DNA of 64,000 nucleotides from NCBI GenBank assembly GCA_934254815.1, contig CAKQME010000001.1:62001-126000 (forward strand). Reading direction: 5' to 3'. Both the position numbers and the translations under genes were made by a program. Source of the stretch: an uncultured Clostridia bacterium (GTDB lineage Bacteria; Bacillota; Clostridia; Christensenellales; Borkfalkiaceae). The notes beneath the pieces are model-generated. The model ran no database searches, was not told the DNA's origin, and saw only the letters and a list, made by a program, of their open reading frames with translations. Below, in pieces: positions 57,475 to 64,000 of this stretch (positions are counted from its first letter, which is position 1; each line of letters starts with the position of its first letter).

Positions 57475-60090
57475 ATGGAATACTATTCGGCAAAGCTGAC
57501 TGAAATAGAAAATGCGTTGAACTCTTCGGCTAAACGCGGCTTGGAACTCAAAAAAATAGAAGAAAACCGCAAAAAATACGGCGAAAACGTTCTTGCAAAG
57601 GCTAAAAAACGCGGTTTTTTCGCAAGACTTATAGCAAGTCTTTCCGAACCTACGCTTATAATACTCGAATTCGCCTGGGCGATAACCGTCGGCGTGAACG
57701 TCGGTAAATACCTTAAAACGGGTTCGTGCGATATTTACGAATGTATAGGCATTTTCGTGGCGATCGCGCTGTCTGTGGGGCTTACGATGTTTATGGAGGG
57801 GAGATCCGAACGGGCGTTTGAAATGCTCGATAAGACGTACGATCGCATAAGCGTGAAAGTTATCCGCAGCGGAAGAACGGAGATTATCCCGAAAGAAGAG
57901 ATTGTCGTGGGCGACGTTGTTTTGCTGGGAACGGGCGATAAAATCGTCGCGGACGGCAGAATTATCGAAAATAACGGGCTTGTGATAGATGAATCGACTT
58001 TGACGGGCGAAAGTCTGCCCGTAAAAAAGGACGAACGCGTAATTTTAAGCGATAATACTCCGCTTGCCGAAAGGACGAATATGCTTTATTCCGGGACGTT
58101 TGTCGGCGGCGGAACGGGTAAAATGCTGGTTACGGCGGTCGGCTCAAACGCCGAACTCGGCAAAATCGCTTCCGAACTGGGGGATAATGCCGCCGTTTCC
58201 GCTCCGCTTAACGAAAAACTGACGCGACTGGGAAAAACGGTTACTATAATAGGTTCGATTGCCGCCGCAATTGCTTTCATATTGTCGGTTGTAAAACTTG
58301 TAGTGAGCGGGGAGTTTAATTTTTTCACCGTTCAGGATTGTTTTATCGAAGCCATAGTGTTAATAGTCGCCGCCGTTCCGGAGGGACTGCCGACAACCGC
58401 CGCGATTTCGCTTACCCTTAACGTTCTGAAACTCGCAAAGTCGAACGCCCTTATCCGAAAACTTGTGGCGGCGGAAACGGTGGGGTGCGTAAGCGTTATA
58501 TGCTCGGATAAAACGGGAACGCTTACCGAGAATAAAATGGCGGTGGAAAAGATTGTCGCGGTAAATTCGGGGAGCGCGGAAAAAATATATTTGAACTCCG
58601 CCGTAAATTCGTCCGCAGAATTAAAAAAAGAGGGCGACAAAATGGTTTTCTTCGGTTCTGCCACCGAATGTGCGTTGCTTATCGACGCAAAGAAACACGG
58701 GTTCGATTATAAACTTCTGCGTTCGGCAAAGCCTTACGGAAAGGTCGTTCCGTTTTCGTCGGCGTATAAGTTTATGTCGAGCGAATACGACGGAAAAGAA
58801 TATATAAAAGGTTCTCCCGAAGTTCTGACCGCCAAAAGCGATATGAGCGCGGCGGGCGCGGCGCGCGTTTTGCGCGAAATAGAAAAATATCAACGCGAGG
58901 GTAAAAGGGTTATAGCTTTCGCAAGCCGTAGGGCGGGCGGGGATAAATTCGCGTTCGACGGATACGCCGTGATAAGCGACCCCGTGAGAAAAGACGTTAA
59001 AAGAGCTGTTCGCGAATGTAAAAACGCGGGGCTGAGAGTCCTTATGATGACGGGGGATAATGCGGCGACCGCGTCGGCGGTCGCCGCAGAGCTTGGACTG
59101 TTAAGCGGCGGTTACGATACCGTGGCGGCAAGCGAACTCGATAAACTTTCGCCGTCCGCGCTTGCGGAAAGATTAAAAACGGTTTCCGTGATAGCGAGAA
59201 GCACGCCGAAAACGAAACTTAGAGTGGTGGAAGCTTTAAAGGCGGGCGGAGAAGTCGTTGCGGTTACGGGAGACGGAGTAAACGACGCGCCGGCTATAAA
59301 ACACGCCGACATAGGTATATCTATGGGGTCGGGGTCGGAGATTACAAAAGAAGCGAGCGATATAGTTCTGCTCGACGATTCGTTTTCGACGATAGTAAAA
59401 GCCGTATCTTTCGGCAGAAATATTTATCGGAATTTTCAACGTTTTATAAGTTTTCAGCTTACGGTAAACGTTGCGTCTATGCTTACGGTAATAATAAGTC
59501 TTGCTCTCGGTTTCGATAACCCGTTCAACGCCGTGCAACTCTTGTGGATAGACATTATAATGGACGGACCGCCCGCGCTTACGCTCGCGCTCGAAGCGGG
59601 CGACGAATCGGTGATGCACGAAAGACCCGTTAAGCGGACGGATAATATTCTTACGAAAACGATGTTTATCCGTATAGCGTTGCACGGGGCGTATATGGCG
59701 TTCGTGCTTATCGCGCAGTACGCGTTCGATATAATCGGCGCGGGCAGCGAAAAAGTGCCTACGACGGTTTTCTGCCTGTTCGTTACGTTCCAGCTGTTCA
59801 ACGCGTTCAACTGCCGCAAATCGGGGCGTGAAAGCATTTTCAAAGACTTTACGCGTAATAAACTCATGCTCGTAGTATTTGCCTTCGCGTTTGCGTTTCA
59901 GATTTTGTTTACTCAGACGCTCGGTAAATTTTTCGGTATAATCCCGCTTGCCGCGAGCGAATGGCTTAAAATAGTTGGGCTTGCGTTTACTACGATACTG
60001 TTTTCCGAGGGGTACAAATTTATATTTGCCGGAATTTCTACACAACGCGCGAAAATTCGCGCGGCGGAAAATTCAAACAGGGCAAATTAA
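57475..60090 (+). CDS. P-type cation-transporting ATPase (Ca2+ pump type)
   Basis: An 871-residue P2-type ATPase. The actuator motif LTGES is near residue 178. The phosphorylation site DKTGTLTENKM has its aspartate at about residue 345. MTGDNAATA and GDGVNDAPAIKHADIG complete the catalytic core. Membrane segment 4 contains VPEGLP, the Ca2+-site signature, and segment 6 has WIDIIMDGPPAL. The N-terminus is a short cation-ATPase domain. It most probably exports Ca2+ (Mn2+ is possible). Length is typical (850-900). It is divergent from the phosphoribosyltransferase. Confidence 0.93.
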   Translation: MEYYSAKLTEIENALNSSAKRGLELKKIEENRKKYGENVLAKAKKRGFFARLIASLSEPTLIILEFAWAITVGVNVGKYLKTGSCDIYECIGIFVAIALSVGLTMFMEGRSERAFEMLDKTYDRISVKVIRSGRTEIIPKEEIVVGDVVLLGTGDKIVADGRIIENNGLVIDESTLTGESLPVKKDERVILSDNTPLAERTNMLYSGTFVGGGTGKMLVTAVGSNAELGKIASELGDNAAVSAPLNEKLTRLGKTVTIIGSIAAAIAFILSVVKLVVSGEFNFFTVQDCFIEAIVLIVAAVPEGLPTTAAISLTLNVLKLAKSNALIRKLVAAETVGCVSVICSDKTGTLTENKMAVEKIVAVNSGSAEKIYLNSAVNSSAELKKEGDKMVFFGSATECALLIDAKKHGFDYKLLRSAKPYGKVVPFSSAYKFMSSEYDGKEYIKGSPEVLTAKSDMSAAGAARVLREIEKYQREGKRVIAFASRRAGGDKFAFDGYAVISDPVRKDVKRAVRECKNAGLRVLMMTGDNAATASAVAAELGLLSGGYDTVAASELDKLSPSALAERLKTVSVIARSTPKTKLRVVEALKAGGEVVAVTGDGVNDAPAIKHADIGISMGSGSEITKEASDIVLLDDSFSTIVKAVSFGRNIYRNFQRFISFQLTVNVASMLTVIISLALGFDNPFNAVQLLWIDIIMDGPPALTLALEAGDESVMHERPVKRTDNILTKTMFIRIALHGAYMAFVLIAQYAFDIIGAGSEKVPTTVFCLFVTFQLFNAFNCRKSGRESIFKDFTRNKLMLVVFAFAFAFQILFTQTLGKFFGIIPLAASEWLKIVGLAFTTILFSEGYKFIFAGISTQRAKIRAAENSNRAN

Positions 60091-60117
60091 ACCGAAAATT
60101 CGGCATACACTATAATT

Positions 60118-60828
60118 ATGAGAGAAATAAAAGTAACCGAAAGCGGAGCGGGGGCGAAGAATCTCGGATACGTCAGCCGCGGCGTATCGGGGCTGCTCGG
60201 AGATTTAAGCGGCAGAGAGAAATTCAGCGGCGACAGCGAGCGTTCCGCGCTTACCCTTAAAGTGGCTAAGGAATACGAAGATATTTTCAGGGGCGAGATA
60301 GAGGACAGAATAGCCGACGTTATCGCCGTAAGATATAAATACGCGTTTTTTAAACGTTACGTCAGAACGGACGGTCTTAACGAACTCGAAACCGAACTCC
60401 TGCGCGCCGCGCTGATTGCCGCCGATCTCGACGAAGATAAGCGGTATATAGTAAGGCGACTGAGAAGTTACGGCGAGTATGCGATAGACGGAATATATAA
60501 TTTTCGTCTCGCGCCGTTAAAAAAGAAATGGCGGGATATCGTAGGATATATTCCGCCGTATTTTACGGACGAACAGCTGAACGAATTCGTAAGCTACCTT
60601 ATGGGCGAAAAGCGAAACAAACGCGTGCTTGTCGAAAACGACGGGGTTTACGATTCCAAATACAATAAACTCGACAGAACGTCGCTCACATGCGATATGA
60701 GCGAGGGAAAAATAGTCAGAGAGGTTATACTTTCCGCAAGCGGGAGCGTAGCCGTTAGACAGAGGCTGGATAAAACTGACGAAAAATATATTCGTCGCTT
60801 TTTCGGCTCTTACGCGAAATTCGTCTGA
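60118..60828 (+). CDS. YtxC-like (putative sporulation) protein
   Basis: A 236-residue soluble protein. The C-terminal half resembles the YtxC family: YAIDGIYNFRLAPLKKKWRD, then a helical FTDEQLNEFVSYLMGEKRNK and a final strand region. YtxC is named as a putative sporulation protein; its biochemistry is unknown. The assignment is by pattern and moderate. TATAAT (60111-60116) is only one base before the ATG, and no ribosome binding site is seen. The start of transcription is therefore unclear; it may share the ATPase transcript, 28 bases upstream. Confidence 0.6.
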   Translation: MREIKVTESGAGAKNLGYVSRGVSGLLGDLSGREKFSGDSERSALTLKVAKEYEDIFRGEIEDRIADVIAVRYKYAFFKRYVRTDGLNELETELLRAALIAADLDEDKRYIVRRLRSYGEYAIDGIYNFRLAPLKKKWRDIVGYIPPYFTDEQLNEFVSYLMGEKRNKRVLVENDGVYDSKYNKLDRTSLTCDMSEGKIVREVILSASGSVAVRQRLDKTDEKYIRRFFGSYAKFV

Positions 60829-60835
60829 AAAAGCG

Positions 60836-60864
60836 TTGACTTTTAATCGCGTATAATATATAAT
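60836..60864 (+). promoter_or_regulatory. Promoter of aspA
   Basis: TTGACT (60836-60841), 17 bp, TATAAT (60859-60864), followed by a 25-base leader with AAAGGAAA. Confidence 0.65.
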
Positions 60865-60894
60865 TACTCCGAATATAAAAACAAAGGAAATTTT

Positions 60895-62286
60895 ATGAAC
60901 GATATGAGAATAGAGAGCGATTCGATAGGCTCTCTCGAAATACCCGCCGACGCCTACTACGGCGTGCAGAGTTACAGAGGATATAAAAACTTTCACATAA
61001 CGGGAATAGAGACCGAAAAACGTTTTATAAAGAACGTTGTAAGAATAAAAAAAGCGGCGGCGATAGTCAACGAGAAATCCGGCGCGATAAAAAAAGCCAC
61101 GGGCGAAGCGATCGTTAAAGCCTGCGACGAAGCCTTAGAGGGTAAATTCGACAGCGCGTTTATAACCGACGCCATTCAGGGTGGCGCGGGTACGACCGTA
61201 AATATGAACGTAAACGAAGTTATCGCCAACCGTGCGACGGAGCTTCTCGGCGGCAAAAAAGGCGAATATCTTTGCCACCCGAACGACGACGTAAACTGTT
61301 CGCAGTCCACAAACGACGTTATACCGTCCGCAGGCAGACTTACGGTTATAGAACTTGCCGACGGCGTTATAGCCAACGTAAACGAGCTTATAGCCGCGCT
61401 CGACGAAAAAGCCGTTGAATTCGACGGAATAATCAAGATGGGCAGAACACAGCTCGAAGACGCCGTTCCTATCCGTTTAGGGCAGGAATTCAAGGCGTAT
61501 TCTTCCGGCGTAAAGAGATGTCTGCGACTTTTCGAAAACGCCGTAAGCGAAATGTATACGATAAACCTCGGCGGCACGGCGATAGGAACGGCTATAAACG
61601 TCAGGAGAGAATATCTTGACGGAATAGTACCCGAATTGTGCAAAGTTACGGGCAGAGAGCTGAAACAAGCCGAAAATCTTATCGACGCTACGCAGAATCT
61701 GGACGGTTTTGTGTGCGTTTCGGGCGCGATAAAGACTCTTGCGGTTACGCTTTCGAAGATGTGCAACGATTTAAGACTTCTCGCAAGCGGACCGAAAACG
61801 GGTTTTGAAGAAATAGTGTTGCCCGCAAAACAGAACGGCTCGTCGATAATGCCCGGCAAAGTAAACCCGGTAATACCCGAAGTGGTATCGCAGGTCGCGT
61901 TTGCGGTTATAGGAAACGACACGACGATAACGCTCGCGGCGGAAGCGGGGCAACTCGAACTTAACGCGTTCGAACCCGTAATATTCTATAAACTGTTCGA
62001 GTCGTTGAAATGCGTGAAAAACGCAGTCAAGACCCTGACTAAAAATTGTATCGAGGGCATAGCGTCGAATCGAGCGCATTGCGAAGAACTGTTATATTCG
62101 AGCGTAGGCACGGTGACGGCGTTGACTCCGATAATAGGTTATAAAAAGGCGGCGGACCTTGCAAAAGAAGCACTTAAACGTAACGTGAGAATCCGCGATT
62201 TGGTTATAGAGAAAGGCATAATGGACGAAAAGTCGTTAGACGAGTTGCTGAATCCGTTCTCGATGACTCAACCTAGCCACAGATGA
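60895..62286 (+). CDS. aspA: Aspartate ammonia-lyase
   Basis: A 463-residue member of the fumarase/aspartase family that converts aspartate to fumarate and ammonia. The N-terminal ADAYYGVQSYR, the TVNMNVNEVIANRA helix, and the catalytic loop GSSIMPGKVNPVIPE (about residues 314-328) are aspartase/fumarase blocks. YYGVQ and the loop with KVNPVIPE favour aspartase over fumarase. Length is normal (465-475). It is transcribed alone from its own promoter and would feed fumarate into anaerobic respiration or nitrogen metabolism. Confidence 0.93.
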   Translation: MNDMRIESDSIGSLEIPADAYYGVQSYRGYKNFHITGIETEKRFIKNVVRIKKAAAIVNEKSGAIKKATGEAIVKACDEALEGKFDSAFITDAIQGGAGTTVNMNVNEVIANRATELLGGKKGEYLCHPNDDVNCSQSTNDVIPSAGRLTVIELADGVIANVNELIAALDEKAVEFDGIIKMGRTQLEDAVPIRLGQEFKAYSSGVKRCLRLFENAVSEMYTINLGGTAIGTAINVRREYLDGIVPELCKVTGRELKQAENLIDATQNLDGFVCVSGAIKTLAVTLSKMCNDLRLLASGPKTGFEEIVLPAKQNGSSIMPGKVNPVIPEVVSQVAFAVIGNDTTITLAAEAGQLELNAFEPVIFYKLFESLKCVKNAVKTLTKNCIEGIASNRAHCEELLYSSVGTVTALTPIIGYKKAADLAKEALKRNVRIRDLVIEKGIMDEKSLDELLNPFSMTQPSHR

Positions 62287-62363
62287 CTGCGTTCGAACCC
62301 GATTTTGCGTTGTGCTTTGGGATAGTTAGCAAAGCAAGACCGAATTCGAACGTAATCAAGTAA

Positions 62364-63245
62364 TTATTCGTTTATATTTTTTCTGAATTTCAACGGGGTT
62401 TTCCCCGTTGTTTTTTTAAACTGTTTACAGAAATAACTCGGCGTGTCGTAACGTAAAATTTCGGATATTTCCGCCACGCTTTTGTCCGTGCTTTTCAATA
62501 GCTTTTTCGCTTCGTTTATCTTCAGTTCGTCGTAATAAGCCATTATTGTTACGCCCGTCGATTTTTTGAATTCTCTGAATAAATACGAGCGGCAATAATG
62601 CGTTTTTTCGCATAATTCGTCTATTTTCAAACCTCCGTAAACCGAATTTTCCATTATCTTTTTTATTTTTGAAGTCAGTTCTTCCGCTCCGTTTTCCGCA
62701 GGCAGAAACACTACGGGCGGATCGCTTTTTCTGGTGTCTCTTTCAAGCAGATAAATGAGGAACAATTCCAGCGTGTTTTTGAGTATTTGTAACCCGCCGA
62801 CGGGCGCGTCGGGCAGAAGCGGCATCTTTTTTGTTTCGGGTGCGGAAGCTTTCAGGTCGAAGATTTTTCCGCTCTCGGTTAAAATTTCGAATATGTATTT
62901 TTTAAGCCTTGCAGAAAGCTTTCCGACGTAATTTTCGAAATAGTTCATAGTCGCGCTTTTTGTTCCGAACGAAATTATTATCACACGCGATTGTTTTTCG
63001 CCGTCGGCAAAAAGCGCGTGTTCTACGTTAGGTTTATGAAAGAGTATTTCTCCGCTTTCCGCCTTTCGCGCGACGCCGTTCCAACTGTAAAACACGTTTC
63101 CTTTGTCGACGTAAACAAGTTCCCAGAAATCGTGACTTTCTTTCTGACTTTTAAAATCTTTTTCGAAAATAAAATCGTGTACGGTTACGATATTTTTTAC
63201 GTTTATCAAATTTTCGGCTTTGTATCTGTAATATTTCGTTCTCAT
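62364..63245 (-). CDS. AraC family transcriptional regulator, divergent from a PIG-L gene
   Basis: A 293-residue regulator. The N-terminal cupin-like part has SHDFWELVYVDKGNVFYSW and the segment ILFHKPNVEHALFADG (to about residue 85). The C-terminal AraC domain (about 195-290) contains IDELCEKTHYCRSYLFREFK and EISEILRYDTPSYFCKQFKK. The ATG at 63245 follows the TACAAT box by 6 bases, so the mRNA is leaderless. It faces the PIG-L deacetylase gene and likely controls it, a guess from divergent placement. Confidence 0.9.
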   Translation of the reverse strand: MRTKYYRYKAENLINVKNIVTVHDFIFEKDFKSQKESHDFWELVYVDKGNVFYSWNGVARKAESGEILFHKPNVEHALFADGEKQSRVIIISFGTKSATMNYFENYVGKLSARLKKYIFEILTESGKIFDLKASAPETKKMPLLPDAPVGGLQILKNTLELFLIYLLERDTRKSDPPVVFLPAENGAEELTSKIKKIMENSVYGGLKIDELCEKTHYCRSYLFREFKKSTGVTIMAYYDELKINEAKKLLKSTDKSVAEISEILRYDTPSYFCKQFKKTTGKTPLKFRKNINE

Positions 63246-63251
63246 AGCTTT

Positions 63252-63280
63252 ATTGTATCATATATCGGGTTAAAAAACAA
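63252..63280 (-). promoter_or_regulatory. Leaderless promoter of the divergent AraC-type gene
   Basis: Read leftward: TTGTTT (63280-63275), 17 bp, TACAAT (63257-63252), then 6 bases to the ATG at 63245. Confidence 0.6.
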
Positions 63281-63337
63281 CTTAATATATATTATTTATC
63301 TGTAGACTATATTACAATTTTTGTGTATTTTTTGACC

Positions 63338-63366
63338 TTGACACAAAAACTTAGCCGTTATATAAT
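63338..63366 (+). promoter_or_regulatory. Promoter of the PIG-L deacetylase gene
   Basis: Full consensus TTGACA (63338-63343), 17 bp, TATAAT (63361-63366), 20 bases before the ATG. Confidence 0.8.
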
Positions 63367-63386
63367 AAGCTCGGAAGGAGGCTTAT

Positions 63387-64000
63387 ATGAGAATATTAGC
63401 TATAGGGGCGCACCCCGACGATATAGAAATCGCCTGCAGCGGCACGCTTGCCAAATGCGTAAAACGCGGCGATAAAGTAATAGTATGCCATGCTTCGACG
63501 GGTAATTTGGGTCACGTCGTGATTCCGCCCGACGAACTGACGATAATAAGAAAAAAAGAAGCCGAAAAAGCGGGTAGTCTTGCCGGAATAGAGGTTATAG
63601 GCGGAATGTTCAACGACCTCGACATTTATTCGGACAACAAAGAGGCGAGAGATAAAATGGTTGAAGTGATAAAGTACGCTCAACCCGATTTTATCATTAC
63701 TCACGACCCCGACGATTACATGCCCGACCATACGGCGGTGTCGAAACTCGTGTTCGACGCGAGTTTTACGGCGACTTTGCCTAATTATCACGTCGGCGGC
63801 GAAAAGGCGGCTAAGTTAGTGCCTATATATTATATGGATACTTTGGCGGGCGTAAACTTTAACCCGACGGAGTTTGTGGATATAACCGACGAAATCGACT
63901 TGAAGATAAAAATGCTCGAATGTCACGAGAGCCAGCTCGTATGGATGCGCGAACACGACGGAATAGACTTTGCGGATATGGTGCGTACTTGCAGTAAATA
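63387..64000 (+). CDS. PIG-L/LmbE family deacetylase, cut by the window end
   Basis: The visible 204 residues begin LAIGAHPDDIEIACSGTL; AHPDD carries the zinc ligands and the catalytic aspartate of the LmbE/PIG-L family. THDPDDYMPDHTAVS supplies the third ligand region. Such enzymes remove N-acetyl groups from GlcNAc-type sugars or related compounds. The frame is still open at the window edge; family proteins have 220-270 residues, so little is missing. GGAGG precedes the ATG. With the AraC regulator opposite, it may belong to an amino-sugar use system. Confidence 0.9.
   Translation, partial: MRILAIGAHPDDIEIACSGTLAKCVKRGDKVIVCHASTGNLGHVVIPPDELTIIRKKEAEKAGSLAGIEVIGGMFNDLDIYSDNKEARDKMVEVIKYAQPDFIITHDPDDYMPDHTAVSKLVFDASFTATLPNYHVGGEKAAKLVPIYYMDTLAGVNFNPTEFVDITDEIDLKIKMLECHESQLVWMREHDGIDFADMVRTCSK

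Noticed and set aside
57357..57475. Purine riboswitch for the phosphoribosyltransferase
   Set aside because: The promoter at 57391-57419 leaves about 28 bases of leader, too short for a purine aptamer, and no conserved loop sequence is seen.

Overview
The window looks like chromosome of an anaerobic Bacillota/Clostridia lineage (inference). The evidence is the block rpsB-tsf-pyrH-frr-uppS-cdsA-dxr-rseP, the PyrK/PyrD-B type dihydroorotate dehydrogenase, the zinc-binding four-Cys L33, a YtxC-like protein, and very regular vegetative promoters (TTGACA-like, 17 bp, TATAAT-like). MinD/MinE, a BY-kinase-like protein and many surface lipoproteins fit an uncultured gut-type Clostridia. No rRNA is present, so the genus cannot be read.

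Layout. 0-2.2 kb (-): galactokinase, a small membrane protein and a truncated metallo-beta-lactamase hydrolase. 2.5-10.7 kb (+): translation factors, then isoprenoid and phospholipid genes, site-2 protease and a CPBP protease. 10.8-15.9 kb (-): membrane protein, purA, purB, cation/proton antiporter. 16.1-20.4 kb (+): an unknown basic protein, rpmG-secE-nusG-rplK-rplA, then rplJ-rplL behind its own promoter and an L10-type leader. rpoBC does not follow. 20.4-20.9 kb: dispersed repeats. 20.9-26.3 kb (-): iron-sulfur flavoprotein, zinc-ribbon membrane protein, MscS, and a 1007-residue surface protein. 26.3-33 kb: half-size TauE pair, metK (-), radical SAM protein, and a flavoenzyme/GT-C/GtrA surface-glycan operon. 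33-41.3 kb: pyrK-pyrD, a GH78-like glycosidase, a ribbon-helix-helix regulator coupled to clpB, and a large membrane protein (-). 41.5-46.1 kb: rplM-rpsI, PH-like protein, ABC-F ATPase, tRNA-Val, minD-minE.

46.1-52.3 kb is the accessory part. Two 303-bp copies of one non-coding element, in opposite orientation and almost identical, enclose about 5.5 kb. That segment holds 106-bp tandem repeats, an AT-rich stretch with three DnaA-box-like sites 11 bp apart, a 1146-residue lipoprotein with collagen-like and Cys-ribbon repeats, and a RelB/YafQ toxin-antitoxin pair. No transposase or integrase is visible.

52.3-64 kb: preQ1-type riboswitch and QueT-like transporter, BY-kinase-like protein, AraC regulator, orphan membrane proteins, phosphoribosyltransferase (-), P-type Ca2+ ATPase, YtxC-like protein, aspartase, and a divergent AraC/PIG-L deacetylase pair cut by the window end.

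Two themes recur. Several genes have a consensus promoter only 6-9 bp upstream of the ATG, so their mRNAs should be leaderless or nearly so. One repeat family (106-bp units, plus longer elements with shared ends) occupies three intergenic regions.
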